Of a stretch of 64,000 nt of DNA, positions 18,184 to 26,799 are shown in pieces; the stretch's first letter is position 1; each line of letters opens with the position of its first letter. The notes below the pieces were generated by a model, which saw nothing but the letters and a program-made list of their open reading frames with translations, searched no databases and was not told where the DNA came from. The stretch is from positions 1,054,001 through 1,118,000 of the forward strand of contig JAXHLG010000002.1 of NCBI GenBank assembly GCA_034522495.1, read 5' to 3'. The stretch comes from JAXHLG01 sp034522495 (GTDB lineage Bacteria; Patescibacteriota; Minisyncoccia; Moranbacterales; DUUL01). The position numbers and the translations under genes were made by a program.

Positions 18184-18216
18184 GTAAAAAACAAAACCCT
18201 TGTCTTTCAAGGGTTT
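18184..18216 (-). terminator. Intrinsic terminator after rpmG
   Basis: On the minus strand AAACCCTTG, loop AAAGA, CAAGGGTTT, then TGTTTTTT. It lies about 10 nt after the rpmG stop codon and upstream of pheS. Confidence 0.85.
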
Positions 18217-18225
18217 CGCGCAAAA

Positions 18226-18387
18226 CTATTTCTTTTTCTTTTCCATATGCTTAGTATGTTTTTTGCAATTGGGGCAGTGTTTTTTTAACTGAAGCTTTTC
18301 TTGAATTTTCTTCTGATTTTTCTGGGAATAATAATTGATCTTTTTGCACTCGCTGCATTGGAGGCGAATTAAGTTATCTTGAGACAT
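18226..18387 (-). CDS. rpmG: 50S ribosomal protein L33
   Basis: A 53-residue protein: starts MSQDNLIRLQCSECKKINYY, continues with a Lys-rich middle, and has CPNCKKHTKHMEKKKK at the end. The two CxxC pairs form the zinc-ribbon version of L33. It binds 23S rRNA near the E site. It lies alone between rplA (upstream, 170 bp away) and its own terminator. The usual neighbours secE and nusG are absent. Confidence 0.9.
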   Translation of the reverse strand: MSQDNLIRLQCSECKKINYYSQKNQKKIQEKLQLKKHCPNCKKHTKHMEKKKK

Positions 18388-18561
18388 AGAAATAAGTTAG
18401 AAAGTTAGAAAGATTTTTAATTGTTTCATTGTTTTATTGTTTCATTGTTTGCGAATCAAAAAAGATAAGCTGAATTATTTGAATTTTTCAATTGGAAATT
18501 CAATTCAAATTTCGAATTTCAAATTTCAAATTAATATTCAGCATCTAACCCTGTAGATGAA

Positions 18562-19239
18562 TTAAACCGCTACCTGAACACTCGGAGTCATAGTAGCCGT
18601 CAAGTAAACAGATTTGATAAAACTTTTTTTGACCGCCTCCGGCTTGGCTTGGCGCAATGCCTCCATAAAACTTTCAAAATTCTCTTTTAGTTGTTCGTTG
18701 CTGAAAGATCTTTTGCCAATGGGAATATGAACATTTCCGCTATCATCATTTTTAAAGCTTGACTTCCCCTTCTTGAATTCTTCCACAAGAGCGGCAACGT
18801 CTTTCCCGACAGTTTGCGCTTTCGGATTAGGCATCAAGCCCCGGGGGCCCAGAATTTTTGCAATAGTTGCCAGTTTGGGCATCATGTCCGGACTGGCTAC
18901 CGCTATATCAGCGTCCAGCCCTTTATCGGCTTTAACCTTTTCAATCAATTCTTGGCCGCCGACTTGCTCGGCCCCGGCTTTCTTAACCTCTTCCTGGCCG
19001 CTTTCCGTAAAGGCCACCACCTTGACTTTCTTGCCCGTTCCATGCGGCAGGGCTACCGGTCCGCGGATATGCTGTTCGGATTTTTTCGGGTTTATGTCAG
19101 TTCTGACATGAACCTCGACAGTCTCATCAAATTTCGCTTTGGGAAAGTTGCTTAAGCGATCCAAAGCTTCTTCGATGGGATAGCTCTGAAGCTTGTCGTA
19201 AGCCTCCAAAGCTTTCTTGTAATTTTTTCCTCTTTTCAT
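18562..19239 (-). CDS. rplA: 50S ribosomal protein L1
   Basis: L1-stalk protein that helps release E-site tRNA and, in many bacteria, represses its own mRNA. Typical segments: FDETVEVHVRTDINPKKSEQ, RGPVALPHGTGKKVKV, ILGPRGLMPNPKAQTV and the C-terminal YLTATMTPSVQV. 225 residues is normal. rplK, its usual upstream partner, is missing here; instead a 750-bp repeat-rich spacer precedes the gene. A hairpin in the leader may be the L1 target. Confidence 0.95.
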   Translation of the reverse strand: MKRGKNYKKALEAYDKLQSYPIEEALDRLSNFPKAKFDETVEVHVRTDINPKKSEQHIRGPVALPHGTGKKVKVVAFTESGQEEVKKAGAEQVGGQELIEKVKADKGLDADIAVASPDMMPKLATIAKILGPRGLMPNPKAQTVGKDVAALVEEFKKGKSSFKNDDSGNVHIPIGKRSFSNEQLKENFESFMEALRQAKPEAVKKSFIKSVYLTATMTPSVQVAV

Positions 19240-19260
19240 AGAGAGCGGTGTGGTAAAAAC

Positions 19261-19292
19261 GACGCTGGTCGGAATCTTTTTCCTGCAACGCC
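19261..19292 (-). promoter_or_regulatory. Candidate L1 autoregulatory hairpin in the rplA leader
   Basis: On the minus strand GGCGTTG-CA-GGAA-AAAGA-TTCC-GAC-CAGCGTC folds into two short helices separated by an asymmetric internal loop, 21 nt before the rplA ATG. L1 mRNA targets generally mimic the 23S helix 76-77 junction, which also has two helices around a loop. The match to that target is inference. Confidence 0.35.
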
Positions 19293-19329
19293 TCCCACTT
19301 AAATGTTTATATCATTCACATTTGTTATT

Positions 19330-19998
19330 TATAACGCAAAAGCAAGAAAAAATCAAGAGGATGTGCTATGAAATCACGGAACTTAAAACGCAAAAGTCAA
19401 AAGTCAAAGCTACAGCTAAAAACTAAAAACCAGAATAGATTTAAGAGGTAAGGGAAGAAAAACACAAAACCCAGTCATGCACCCACCGCAATGCGGGGTC
19501 CCGCCTCCAATAATTCATCAAAAGGTTGCGGGAAAAACCCAAACAAAACACAAATATCAAAAAACACAAAAACACAAATAACCTGCGGTTTGATGTTTGT
19601 GTTTTGAAGAAGTTTAGTGCTTTGTACTTTGTCTGGGCTTTGGGCTTTGAATAGTTTGTGTTTTAATCCTTTGAACTTTGAACTTTCCGCCAGAGGCGGA
19701 TCCGCCTATGGCGGAGATTTGACATTAGGATTTTGTCATTTGTCATTTATGTATCGGGTTTTGAACTGTGGCTTTGCGCTTTAACTTTTGCGCTTTTCCC
19801 GCTACCTTTATAAACCTCAATGACGGCGGGACCCCGCAAAGCGGTGGGACTTATAAACAGTTTGTGTTTTGTTCGCCTGCCCCGTGGGAGCGAAGCGACT
19901 TTACGGGGGGGCTTTGCGCATGTCTGTGTTTTGGGATTTTAAGGAATATTCATATTCTTAGCAGAGCCAACTACCCAACAAAATACAAAGTCAAAAAT
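19330..19998. repeat. Gene-free spacer with word-like repeats and GC-rich palindromes
   Basis: No credible gene. It contains many degenerate AACACAAAAC / GTTTTGTGTTT words and copies of the GC-rich palindromic block GGGACCCCGCAAAGCGGTGG (for example near 19828), plus GGCGGATCCGCC-type palindromes near 19692. Confidence 0.6.
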
Positions 19999-21015
19999 TT
20001 ACTTTAGCACCTCTCTTGCTTCTTCCCACATCTCCGGGGCGTCTTTTTTTTCTTTGAGCCAGTACCACCATTCCGCGCCCCAAAGGTAGGCGGCGTCGAA
20101 CTTGGTTTTCTTAGCATATTCAATAATATCCCTGAATTTATCCGGATCCATGGTTTTGTACTGCTCTTCCAAGGACACGTGCAAAATCCAGCCTTTAGCC
20201 CAAGGCTCGGCCTGCAACTCGGAAATAATCACGTCATCCTGGCCGGCGAAAATTTCAATAAACTTGGCCTTGAGCCTGAAGAAATTGGGGCCGACCGGAT
20301 ACTCGACATATCCGAAAGGCGGCTTGTGAATAATTCTATAAAGAGTTGTCCCAAAAATGTCCGCTCTCTTAGCCGCTTCATACCATATGCTCAGCTCCCC
20401 GCTATCGGTTACGATTATCGGGCGATCGGGGTCCAATTCTTTTACTAGCTCAATCTCTTTATCCACCAGCTCCGCGTCAACCGCTCCCTCGGGACAATCT
20501 CCGAAATAAGGCAAAAAGGGTTCGTTCTCCACTTGCCAGCGGATGATGTTATCATAATCTTTATACCTTTTTACCAAATCCTCCTCGAATTCCAGCAAAG
20601 CCTTTTCTCTTTTTTCTTTGTTTTCCATGTAAAACTCCGGAATATGGCATTCAGGCCAGCGGGGCGTCTTAACGCCAAAAGCCAAAATAACGTCAACATC
20701 CCTTTGCCTGGCCTGCTCAACCTGCCAGTCCACGTCGGAAAAATCATATTCCCCTTTTTCCATTTCCACCCTATCCCAATAGGCCGCAATTCGAACGCGC
20801 TTCACATCCAAATCATCCAGTATGGCTAAATAGGTTTCTTTCCAATCCAGTCCCAAGGATTCGGCATGATGATGGGCAAAACTAACCCCGAATTTCATAT
20901 CCTCATTTTTGTCCTGCACCGGCCAGTTGAATAAAAGCCAAATCGCCGCGCCCAAGATAAGGACGATGATTAGAATTTTAAGCACTAATTTGAACAACCA
21001 TTTGATTAAGAACAT
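19999..21015 (-). CDS. Membrane-anchored glycoside hydrolase-like protein (clan GH-A fold)
   Basis: An N-terminal anchor (residues 5-29, WLFKLVLKILIIVLILGAAI) is followed by a beta/alpha barrel typical of GH5/GH39/GH42-like enzymes. It likely acts outside the membrane on a polysaccharide or glycan. The two expected catalytic glutamates are visible, the acid/base in IIRWQVENEPF and the nucleophile in VIISELQAEPW. DVKRVRIAAYWDRVE near the first strand is also family-like. Length of 338 is short for secreted enzymes, with no carbohydrate-binding module. No sugar operon surrounds it, so the substrate cannot be guessed. Possible roles are cell-wall turnover or use of host or biofilm glycans. Confidence 0.7.
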   Translation of the reverse strand: MFLIKWLFKLVLKILIIVLILGAAIWLLFNWPVQDKNEDMKFGVSFAHHHAESLGLDWKETYLAILDDLDVKRVRIAAYWDRVEMEKGEYDFSDVDWQVEQARQRDVDVILAFGVKTPRWPECHIPEFYMENKEKREKALLEFEEDLVKRYKDYDNIIRWQVENEPFLPYFGDCPEGAVDAELVDKEIELVKELDPDRPIIVTDSGELSIWYEAAKRADIFGTTLYRIIHKPPFGYVEYPVGPNFFRLKAKFIEIFAGQDDVIISELQAEPWAKGWILHVSLEEQYKTMDPDKFRDIIEYAKKTKFDAAYLWGAEWWYWLKEKKDAPEMWEEAREVLK

Positions 21016-21770
21016 AGTAATTAGATTTAAGATTTAAGATTTATGAATTTAAAACAAAGCTATTGAATAAATTGGGAAATTCTTTTTAAAGAGATACAAG
21101 GATACAAAAAAATTCTAAATTCAAACTGTTCAAAAGTCAAAAGTCAAAAGTCAAAACCACAACTCAAAACCCGAAAGCTTAAAAGATTTAAGAAACTCTA
21201 AGCACTTCATGCCCAAGGCAGATCCGTCTCAGGCGGAAAAGGCTAAACTCCTGTCTACCGCCAGGCAGGCAAAATCCAAAGAATTAAAGCACAAACTATT
21301 CAAAACCCAAAGCACGAAATTTTTTCAAAACACAAACTATTTAAAACTCAAAGCGCAAAAGTAAAATCGCAAAGCCACAACTTAAAACCCGAAAGCTTTA
21401 TTGGTTTTTAGCTTTTAGTTGTGGATTTTCCCGCCCTCCTATTACCTTTTAAATGACGGCGGGACCCCGCAAAGCGGTGGGACTTTTTCCCGCTACCTTT
21501 TTTATTTTAATGAAAGCGGGACCCCGCTTTGCGGTGGGAGATTTGAGTTTTGAGTTTCTAACATTATTGTCTTATTTGTGTTTTTAAAAATTGTGTTTTT
21601 CCCGCAATATTTAATTATTATTTTTTGAGCGGGATCCCGCAAGGCGGTGAGTGATTTGTGCTTTAATCATTCCATGCTTTTAAAATAATTTATGCGTAAG
21701 ATCTGCCAGCGTTATTTACAGTTTTGTTTTTATGTTTAAATGTTTACATGTTTACATGTTTAAATGAAAT
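21016..21770. repeat. Gene-free spacer with repeated GC palindromes and tandem 10-mers
   Basis: Contains three or more copies of a CCCGCTACCTTT...GACGGCGGGACCCCGC type block (near 21429, 21486 and 21605), AAAGTCAAAAGTC word repeats near 21130, and a short tandem of TGTTTACATGTTTAAA (about 21732-21765). No gene or RNA recognised. Confidence 0.55.
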
Positions 21771-22670
21771 TCACTTAACCAACAACACTCCCACCACCAC
21801 CGCAATTACTCCCATCGCTTTGAAAATTATGTTGTAGAAAGTCAACTTTTCCTGCAAGTAGTCTTTCATATAAAAACCGAGAACAGTGGCCAGAACGAAA
21901 GTAAACATATACTGAACAGAAACCAAAGCGTTCACTAACGCTACGCTTCCCAGGGATATGGCGTAATTCACCCCCAGCGTTCCCAGGCCGGAAATAATTT
22001 TCGCGCCCACCACGCCGAGGAAGTTTCCTTTTTGATTTTTTCTTTCCTTTTTGGAGAAATTTTTCCTAACAATTTTCCGGAAATTGCCCGAGCCCAAAAG
22101 CGCCATAGCCATCAAAAAAATACCCACCCGGCTAAACACGTAGCCGGTTACAAAATTCTGTTCATCAAAAGCGTATTTCAGCATCACCAAGCCGAAAGAA
22201 GCAAATAAGCCGGCCGCAATGGCGTTTTTGTAATTACTGAAAAACCTCAGCTTGTAGATTTTAAAGGATATAAAGAAACCTCCGATTACCAAAAATCCCA
22301 CTCCGAAAAGCTCTTCAGCAGTAAATTCTTTGCCGACCAGAATGTGCTCCCAAATCAAAGTGCCCAAAGTGACAATTGCCCCAAAGAGAACATACACGCG
22401 GGAGGCGCTGGATGTCTGCAAAGCCCTATATAAGAAAATGATGCCGATATAGAAAATGATGCCGGCAAGCAAGGAGATTAGAAACAAAAGCCAGCCTTTC
22501 CACAGGAGCCCGAAAGGGGCAAAGATCATTCCGTTCAAAGACAAAACGCCGACATAAAAAGAATAAAGCCGCCAGTTTTTGATTCTCCCGGTTAAAAGAA
22601 ACTTGCTAATAACTCCTTCAATGGCCAGCAGCAAGTAACCGAAAACAGCTATAATTATCCAAGTGGACAT
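21771..22670 (-). CDS. EamA/DMT-family membrane transporter
   Basis: Drug/metabolite transporter superfamily protein with about ten membrane segments in two halves of five, for instance WIIIAVFGYLLLAIEGVISK at the start and AMGVIAVVVGVLLVK at the end. A repeated internal motif (SLAGIIFYIGIIFLYRALQTSSASR and the second-half SLGSVALVNALVSVQYMF) fits the inverted-repeat architecture. Members export amino acids, nucleosides or other metabolites; the substrate here is unknown. It is monocistronic between repeat-rich spacers. The ATG at 22670 sits directly before the first membrane helix. Confidence 0.85.
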   Translation of the reverse strand: MSTWIIIAVFGYLLLAIEGVISKFLLTGRIKNWRLYSFYVGVLSLNGMIFAPFGLLWKGWLLFLISLLAGIIFYIGIIFLYRALQTSSASRVYVLFGAIVTLGTLIWEHILVGKEFTAEELFGVGFLVIGGFFISFKIYKLRFFSNYKNAIAAGLFASFGLVMLKYAFDEQNFVTGYVFSRVGIFLMAMALLGSGNFRKIVRKNFSKKERKNQKGNFLGVVGAKIISGLGTLGVNYAISLGSVALVNALVSVQYMFTFVLATVLGFYMKDYLQEKLTFYNIIFKAMGVIAVVVGVLLVK

Positions 22671-23017
22671 AAAAATAGACGCAAAAAATTTATAAACTTA
22701 AAAGGCTCTAATCAAACAGTAAAACTAGAGAAAGCGCAGTCAAAAGCCGAAATCCCGAATCAAACCTCGAAATTGCCAAGCTTTCGCTTTTTCTTTCAAC
22801 GACGGCAGTAACTTTTCATTTTGCAAAAAGTTCTTCCGTTTTGTTTAATTCATCTTAATTTTGGTTTGTGCTGCTTTTGATGGACAGCTTGTTGTTTTCT
22901 GGAAGGCGGATCCGGCAAAAAATTCCTTGTTCCTTGGCCTGTTTGAAACTGTAGCGCCTTTGCATTGTGCCTACATACTAGCATGAAAGATATTTATGCA
23001 CAAATAATTTGATTATT

Positions 23018-23194
23018 TAGGGGCTGCCCCGCAATGCGAGACAAATAAGGTAAAATATTTATATTTTTAAAGCGGTGTGAAGCCCGAAATCCTCCGAGCG
23101 AGAATTATTTGCCTTATTTATGGGATTTTGGTTAAAATAATTTTTTCCCGTAGAACGGGAGCAGCAGCTTTTTTTCAAAAATCAGCAGCCCCTA
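23018..23194. repeat. R4 element with inverted ends, overlapping the yidD stop codon
   Basis: Left end TAGGGGCTGC (23018-23027) and right end GCAGCCCCTA (23185-23194) are a perfect 10-bp inverted pair. Between them is the AAATATTTATATTTTTAAAG plus CGGTG block shared with 9858-9932 and 26024-26062. The right end contains the TAG stop of yidD. The rest of the 22671-23017 spacer shows no gene. Confidence 0.65.
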
Positions 23195-23440
23195 CTTAAG
23201 CTTGCCGCGGTCAACCGGATCAATGCCTCCCTCGTTCCAAGGATGACAGCGCAAAATCCGTTTAACTCCCATCCAAGAACCTTTCAAGCTGCCGTACTTT
23301 CCAATAGCCTCATAAGCGTACTGAGAGCAAGTGGGATGAAAGCGGCAAGTCCTTTTATGGGACACGGAAGAAAGCCACCCGGTGTCTCTTGACAAGATTT
23401 TTTGATAAAGCTTAATAGTTTTCAATAGAAATGTTTTCAT
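23192..23440 (-). CDS. yidD: Membrane protein insertion efficiency factor YidD
   Basis: An 82-residue peripheral membrane protein of the YidD family, which assists YidC-dependent insertion of membrane proteins. Diagnostic residues are the Cys-containing CRFHPTCSQYAYEAI (about 32-46) and the RCHPWNEGGIDPV C-terminus (about 64-76). An amphipathic N-terminus (MKTFLLKTIKLYQKILS) matches the family. In most bacteria it sits in the rpmH-rnpA-yidD-yidC cluster; here it is alone, divergent from cysS. An R4 repeat end forms its stop codon. Confidence 0.9.
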   Translation of the reverse strand: MKTFLLKTIKLYQKILSRDTGWLSSVSHKRTCRFHPTCSQYAYEAIGKYGSLKGSWMGVKRILRCHPWNEGGIDPVDRGKLK

Positions 23441-23530
23441 TCAATAATTTGATGGTAGTTAAAACTTCCCTTCTCTTGCATCTTGTTTTCTGTTAAGATG
23501 TTAACACTAATTTTAAAAATGTTAAATCAT

Positions 23531-24982
23531 ATGTTGAATTTTTATAACACCCTTTCCAATCAAAAAGAAAAATTTCAGCCTCTGGAGGAGGAAAAGGTAA
23601 AGATGTATAACTGCGGGCCCACTGTTTATGACTACGCCCACATCGGCAACTGGAGCACTTTTGTCTTTGCCGACACATTGCGGAGATATTTGGAATACAA
23701 GGGCTACGAAGTCCGCCAGATTATGAACATAACCGACGTCGGCCATTTGACTGAGGATGATTTGAACCAAGCTGACTCGGGAGAGGACAAAATGCTGAAA
23801 GCCTCAAAAAGGGAGAGGAAAACTCCGGAAGAAATCGCCGATTTTTACACTAAAGAATTTTACAAAGACGCAAAAAAACTCAACCTCAAAAAAGCCCATT
23901 TCTATCCCAAAGCCACCGACCACATCCCCCATATGATAAAGCTGATTGAGGAATTGATAAGCAAAGGGCTGGCCTATGAAAAGAACGGCAACGTTTTTTT
24001 TGACGTGCAAAAATTTGAAGGCTACGGCAAACTCTCCGGCAAAAAACTGGATGAATTAAAAGAGGGAGCGCGTTTGGAGGAACACCCCGACAAGGCAAGC
24101 CCTTTTGATTTCGCTCTCTGGTTAAAGGCTCCGAAAAATCATCTTATGAAATGGGAGGGTCCTTGGTCCGTAGGCTATCCCGGCTGGCATATCGAGTGCT
24201 CGGCCATGAGCATTGAATATTTGGGCGAGACCATGGATATTCATACGGGAGGAGAAGATCATGTATTTCCCCACCACGAGAATGAAATAGCCCAATCCGA
24301 AGGCGCAACCGGCAAGCCTTTCGCCCGCTTTTGGCTGCATAGAAGATTCCTCTTGGTTAAAGGGCACAAAATGTCCAAATCCAAGGGAAAATTTTACACT
24401 CTTAAAGATGTCTTGAAAGAAGGATTCTCTCCTCAAGCATTTCGACTGCTGGTTTTGAATTCTCACTACCGCTCTAATTTAAATTTCACCTGGGAATCTA
24501 TGCGTCAAGCTTCCGCCAACCTGGAAAAAATCCAAAGATTTATTGAAAGAATTGAAAATCGCGAATCCGGAAGAGGTGAAAAAAGCAAAGATAAGCTGGA
24601 CACATCCAGCCATCTTAAAAAATTTGAAAGCGCTATGGACGACGACCTCAACACTCCGGAGGCCCTGGCATCTCTTTTTGAAATGATTACCGAGGTAAAC
24701 AAGAAAATAGATTCCGGCCGGTTGTCCGAAAAAGAAAAGGCGGAAGCCAAAACGGCTTGGAATAAGATAAACACAGTGCTGGGGTTAAAAATTGATATTA
24801 AAAAACAGGAGAGCGTCCCGGCGGAAATTGAAAAATTATTGAAAGAAAGACAAGAAGCCAAACAAAGCAAAGATTTCCAAAAAGCGGACGAAATAAGAGA
24901 TAAAATAAACAAGATGGGCTATGAAATTGAAGATAGCCCAGAAAGCTCCAAAGTCAGGAAAACTCTAAATTCTAAACCCTAA
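23531..24982 (+). CDS. cysS: Cysteinyl-tRNA synthetase
   Basis: Class I synthetase for tRNA-Cys. From the chosen start MLNFYNTLSNQKEKF, the zinc Cys in YNCGPTVYDYAHIGN (26-40) is followed by the HIGH variant HIGN. Further zinc ligands lie in HIECSAM and GGEDHVFPHHENE, and KMSKSKG is near residue 279. The C-terminal helical domain is present. The frame is open upstream to 23483, but ATG at 23531 (or 23519) matches the family N-terminus best. No Shine-Dalgarno sequence is visible. The region before it is shared with divergent yidD. Confidence 0.93.
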   Translation: MLNFYNTLSNQKEKFQPLEEEKVKMYNCGPTVYDYAHIGNWSTFVFADTLRRYLEYKGYEVRQIMNITDVGHLTEDDLNQADSGEDKMLKASKRERKTPEEIADFYTKEFYKDAKKLNLKKAHFYPKATDHIPHMIKLIEELISKGLAYEKNGNVFFDVQKFEGYGKLSGKKLDELKEGARLEEHPDKASPFDFALWLKAPKNHLMKWEGPWSVGYPGWHIECSAMSIEYLGETMDIHTGGEDHVFPHHENEIAQSEGATGKPFARFWLHRRFLLVKGHKMSKSKGKFYTLKDVLKEGFSPQAFRLLVLNSHYRSNLNFTWESMRQASANLEKIQRFIERIENRESGRGEKSKDKLDTSSHLKKFESAMDDDLNTPEALASLFEMITEVNKKIDSGRLSEKEKAEAKTAWNKINTVLGLKIDIKKQESVPAEIEKLLKERQEAKQSKDFQKADEIRDKINKMGYEIEDSPESSKVRKTLNSKP

Positions 24983-25069
24983 ACAAATTCAAATACTGAA
25001 TGACAAAAATTTGAAACTTTTGTATTTGACAATTGAATTATTGAGAAATGATTGGAAATTAAATTTTTT

Positions 25070-26026
25070 ATGAATATAAAAGTTTTTTTATCCCCCATGG
25101 CAGGCATTACCGACCTGCCGTTTCGTTTAATTTGCAAAGAATTCGGCGCCGATGTCGTTTATTCGGAAATGATCAGCTCTGCCGGCTTATTCCACAACAA
25201 CAGAGCCAGAAGCCTGCAGCTTGCCAAATCCGCTCCCGAAGAGGCGCCATTCATGGTCCAGCTCTTTGGCAACGATCCGGCGCATTTTTCCAAAGCGGCC
25301 AGAATTGTTTCCAGTTTGAACAAGGAAAACTATGGAATTCCCGGTTTGAGAAAACCCGAAGGCATTGACATCAACTTCGGCTGCCCGGCGCCCAAAATTT
25401 ACCGCCAGAAAAGCGGGTGTTTTTTGATGCGGGAAAAGAACCTATCTCGAGAAATAGTGCAAGCGGTCCGGCAAAATACGGATTTGCCTATTTCCATTAA
25501 AATTCGCGCCGGCATCAGAAAAACGGATGCTTTGGAATTTTTGGAAAGCCTCGCCGACTTGAACTGGAAAACTTTGATAATCCACGGCAGAACCTACGAG
25601 CAAGGGTTTTCCGGCAAGCCGGATTTTCGTTTGATTAAGCAAATCAAGCAAAATTTTCCCGGCAAAGAAGTCATAGCCAACGGAGGCATCTTCTCTCCGG
25701 AGGACGCTCTGGAGATGGTTGAAGAGACCCAAGCCGACGGACTGGCTTTGGCAAGGGGTGTTATGGGCAATCCTTGGCTGTTCCAGCAAATCAGGCAATA
25801 TTTGAAAGAAGGGTGTTATTCAACGCCCGCCATCGAAGAGATCAAAAAAACAGCCTTAAATCACGCCGGGCTGATAAAAAAACACAAGGGAGAAAACAAG
25901 CTCATCGAAATCAGAAAGCACCTGGGCTGGTATCTCAAAAACATCCCCGGCGCAAAAAATCTAAGAAAGCAAATCAACTCAGTGGAAAACTTTAAAGATG
26001 TTGAAAAATTGATTAAAAATATGTAA
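25070..26026 (+). CDS. dus: tRNA-dihydrouridine synthase
   Basis: FMN-dependent reduction of uridines in the tRNA D-loop. It begins MNIKVFLSPMAGITDLPFR, where the SPMAGxTDxxFR segment binds FMN. The catalytic Cys is in NFGCPAPKIYRQKSGCFLM, and the phosphate-binding end is ANGGIFSPEDAL...GLALARGVMGNPWLF. The C-terminal helical RNA-binding domain is complete. TTG at 25052 is in frame, but ATG at 25070 is the family-like start. It follows cysS by 88 bp on the same strand and may be co-transcribed. Confidence 0.95.
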   Translation: MNIKVFLSPMAGITDLPFRLICKEFGADVVYSEMISSAGLFHNNRARSLQLAKSAPEEAPFMVQLFGNDPAHFSKAARIVSSLNKENYGIPGLRKPEGIDINFGCPAPKIYRQKSGCFLMREKNLSREIVQAVRQNTDLPISIKIRAGIRKTDALEFLESLADLNWKTLIIHGRTYEQGFSGKPDFRLIKQIKQNFPGKEVIANGGIFSPEDALEMVEETQADGLALARGVMGNPWLFQQIRQYLKEGCYSTPAIEEIKKTALNHAGLIKKHKGENKLIEIRKHLGWYLKNIPGAKNLRKQINSVENFKDVEKLIKNM

Positions 26027-26062
26027 AATATTTATATTTTAAAAGCGGTGCGGACCCGAAAT
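26024..26062. repeat. R4 repeat fragment overlapping the dus stop
   Basis: AAAATATTTATATTTTAAAAG and CGGTGCGGACCCGAAATTC match the R4 core at 9858 and 23018. The repeat begins within the TAA stop region of dus. Confidence 0.6.
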
Positions 26063-26090
26063 TCAATTTAAAAAATTTTAGCCTGGATTT

Positions 26091-26118
26091 TGTTTGCATG
26101 TTTGCAAACATGCAAACA
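26091..26118. repeat. Perfect 28-bp palindrome between convergent genes
   Basis: TGTTTGCATGTTTG followed directly by its own complement. It lies between dus and the convergent hypothetical gene. No T run follows on either strand, so it is not a classical terminator; it could be a protein site or a cruciform. Confidence 0.7.
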
Positions 26119-26155
26119 AAAAATATGGATTTAAATACGGATTTAAATATATATT

Positions 26156-26683
26156 TTATTCTAAGAGCTTTTGCAGGTCATCTTTCTCTTTTATCAGTAC
26201 ATGAATCTTTATTATCGCAGTTAGGATCGGGCTTTTATTTTCATCAAAACTCTCGTCGTTTGCGGACTTGACTGTTGCCCTTACCTCTGTTGCAACACTC
26301 TCACTCCAACTCTCGGGCTCGCCCCACCCGAGTTTCCAGCCAACCAAATTTTTCCCTTTTTGCTTGTTGCCCTCTTCTAATTCCCGGAATTCATTTAAGG
26401 ATTTTTCCAGCTCTTCAATAAAGCCTTTCAACTCATTGTCAAGCGATTCTCTTTTATCTTTCCCGGGCTTTTTTCTGTTGGCTCGAAACTTTTCCCGAAG
26501 GCTCTTCACATAATCAATATATTGGCTTGATCTTTTTTCAAAATATTTTTCCTTTTCTTGATTTTCAGCCCCCTTCCCGCCTTCTCCCGAATTCTCTTCC
26601 GCATCTTCCCCGGGAGACTCTTGAAAGGGCTCCTCTTTTGGTTCATTTTTGGGCGCTTTTTTGAAAATTTTGGGAAATTCCAT
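26156..26683 (-). CDS. Hypothetical acidic coiled-coil protein
   Basis: Not recognised. The chosen ATG at 26683 gives MEFPKIFKKAPKNEPKEEPF. The first 60 residues are low-complexity (Pro/Glu/Gly/Lys), followed by a charged helical region (YIDYVKSLREKFRANRKK, then LDNELKGFIEELEKSLNEFR) that looks coiled-coil. A C-terminal domain has a tryptophan-rich patch (GWKLGWGEPESWSE) and ends AIIKIHVLIKEKDDLQKLLE. No signal or membrane segment, so it is probably cytosolic. It lies downstream of recR on the same strand. Confidence 0.6.
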   Translation of the reverse strand: MEFPKIFKKAPKNEPKEEPFQESPGEDAEENSGEGGKGAENQEKEKYFEKRSSQYIDYVKSLREKFRANRKKPGKDKRESLDNELKGFIEELEKSLNEFRELEEGNKQKGKNLVGWKLGWGEPESWSESVATEVRATVKSANDESFDENKSPILTAIIKIHVLIKEKDDLQKLLE

Positions 26684-26799
26684 AATGTTTAGGTTAATAT
26701 TTATAGAAATCACGCGTTTGCGTTTTTTTGTGATCGCAAGCAAAGCAATATTTACTTTTTTGCGGAATTCTTTTTCTATTCTTTCAAGGCATTTCTGTC

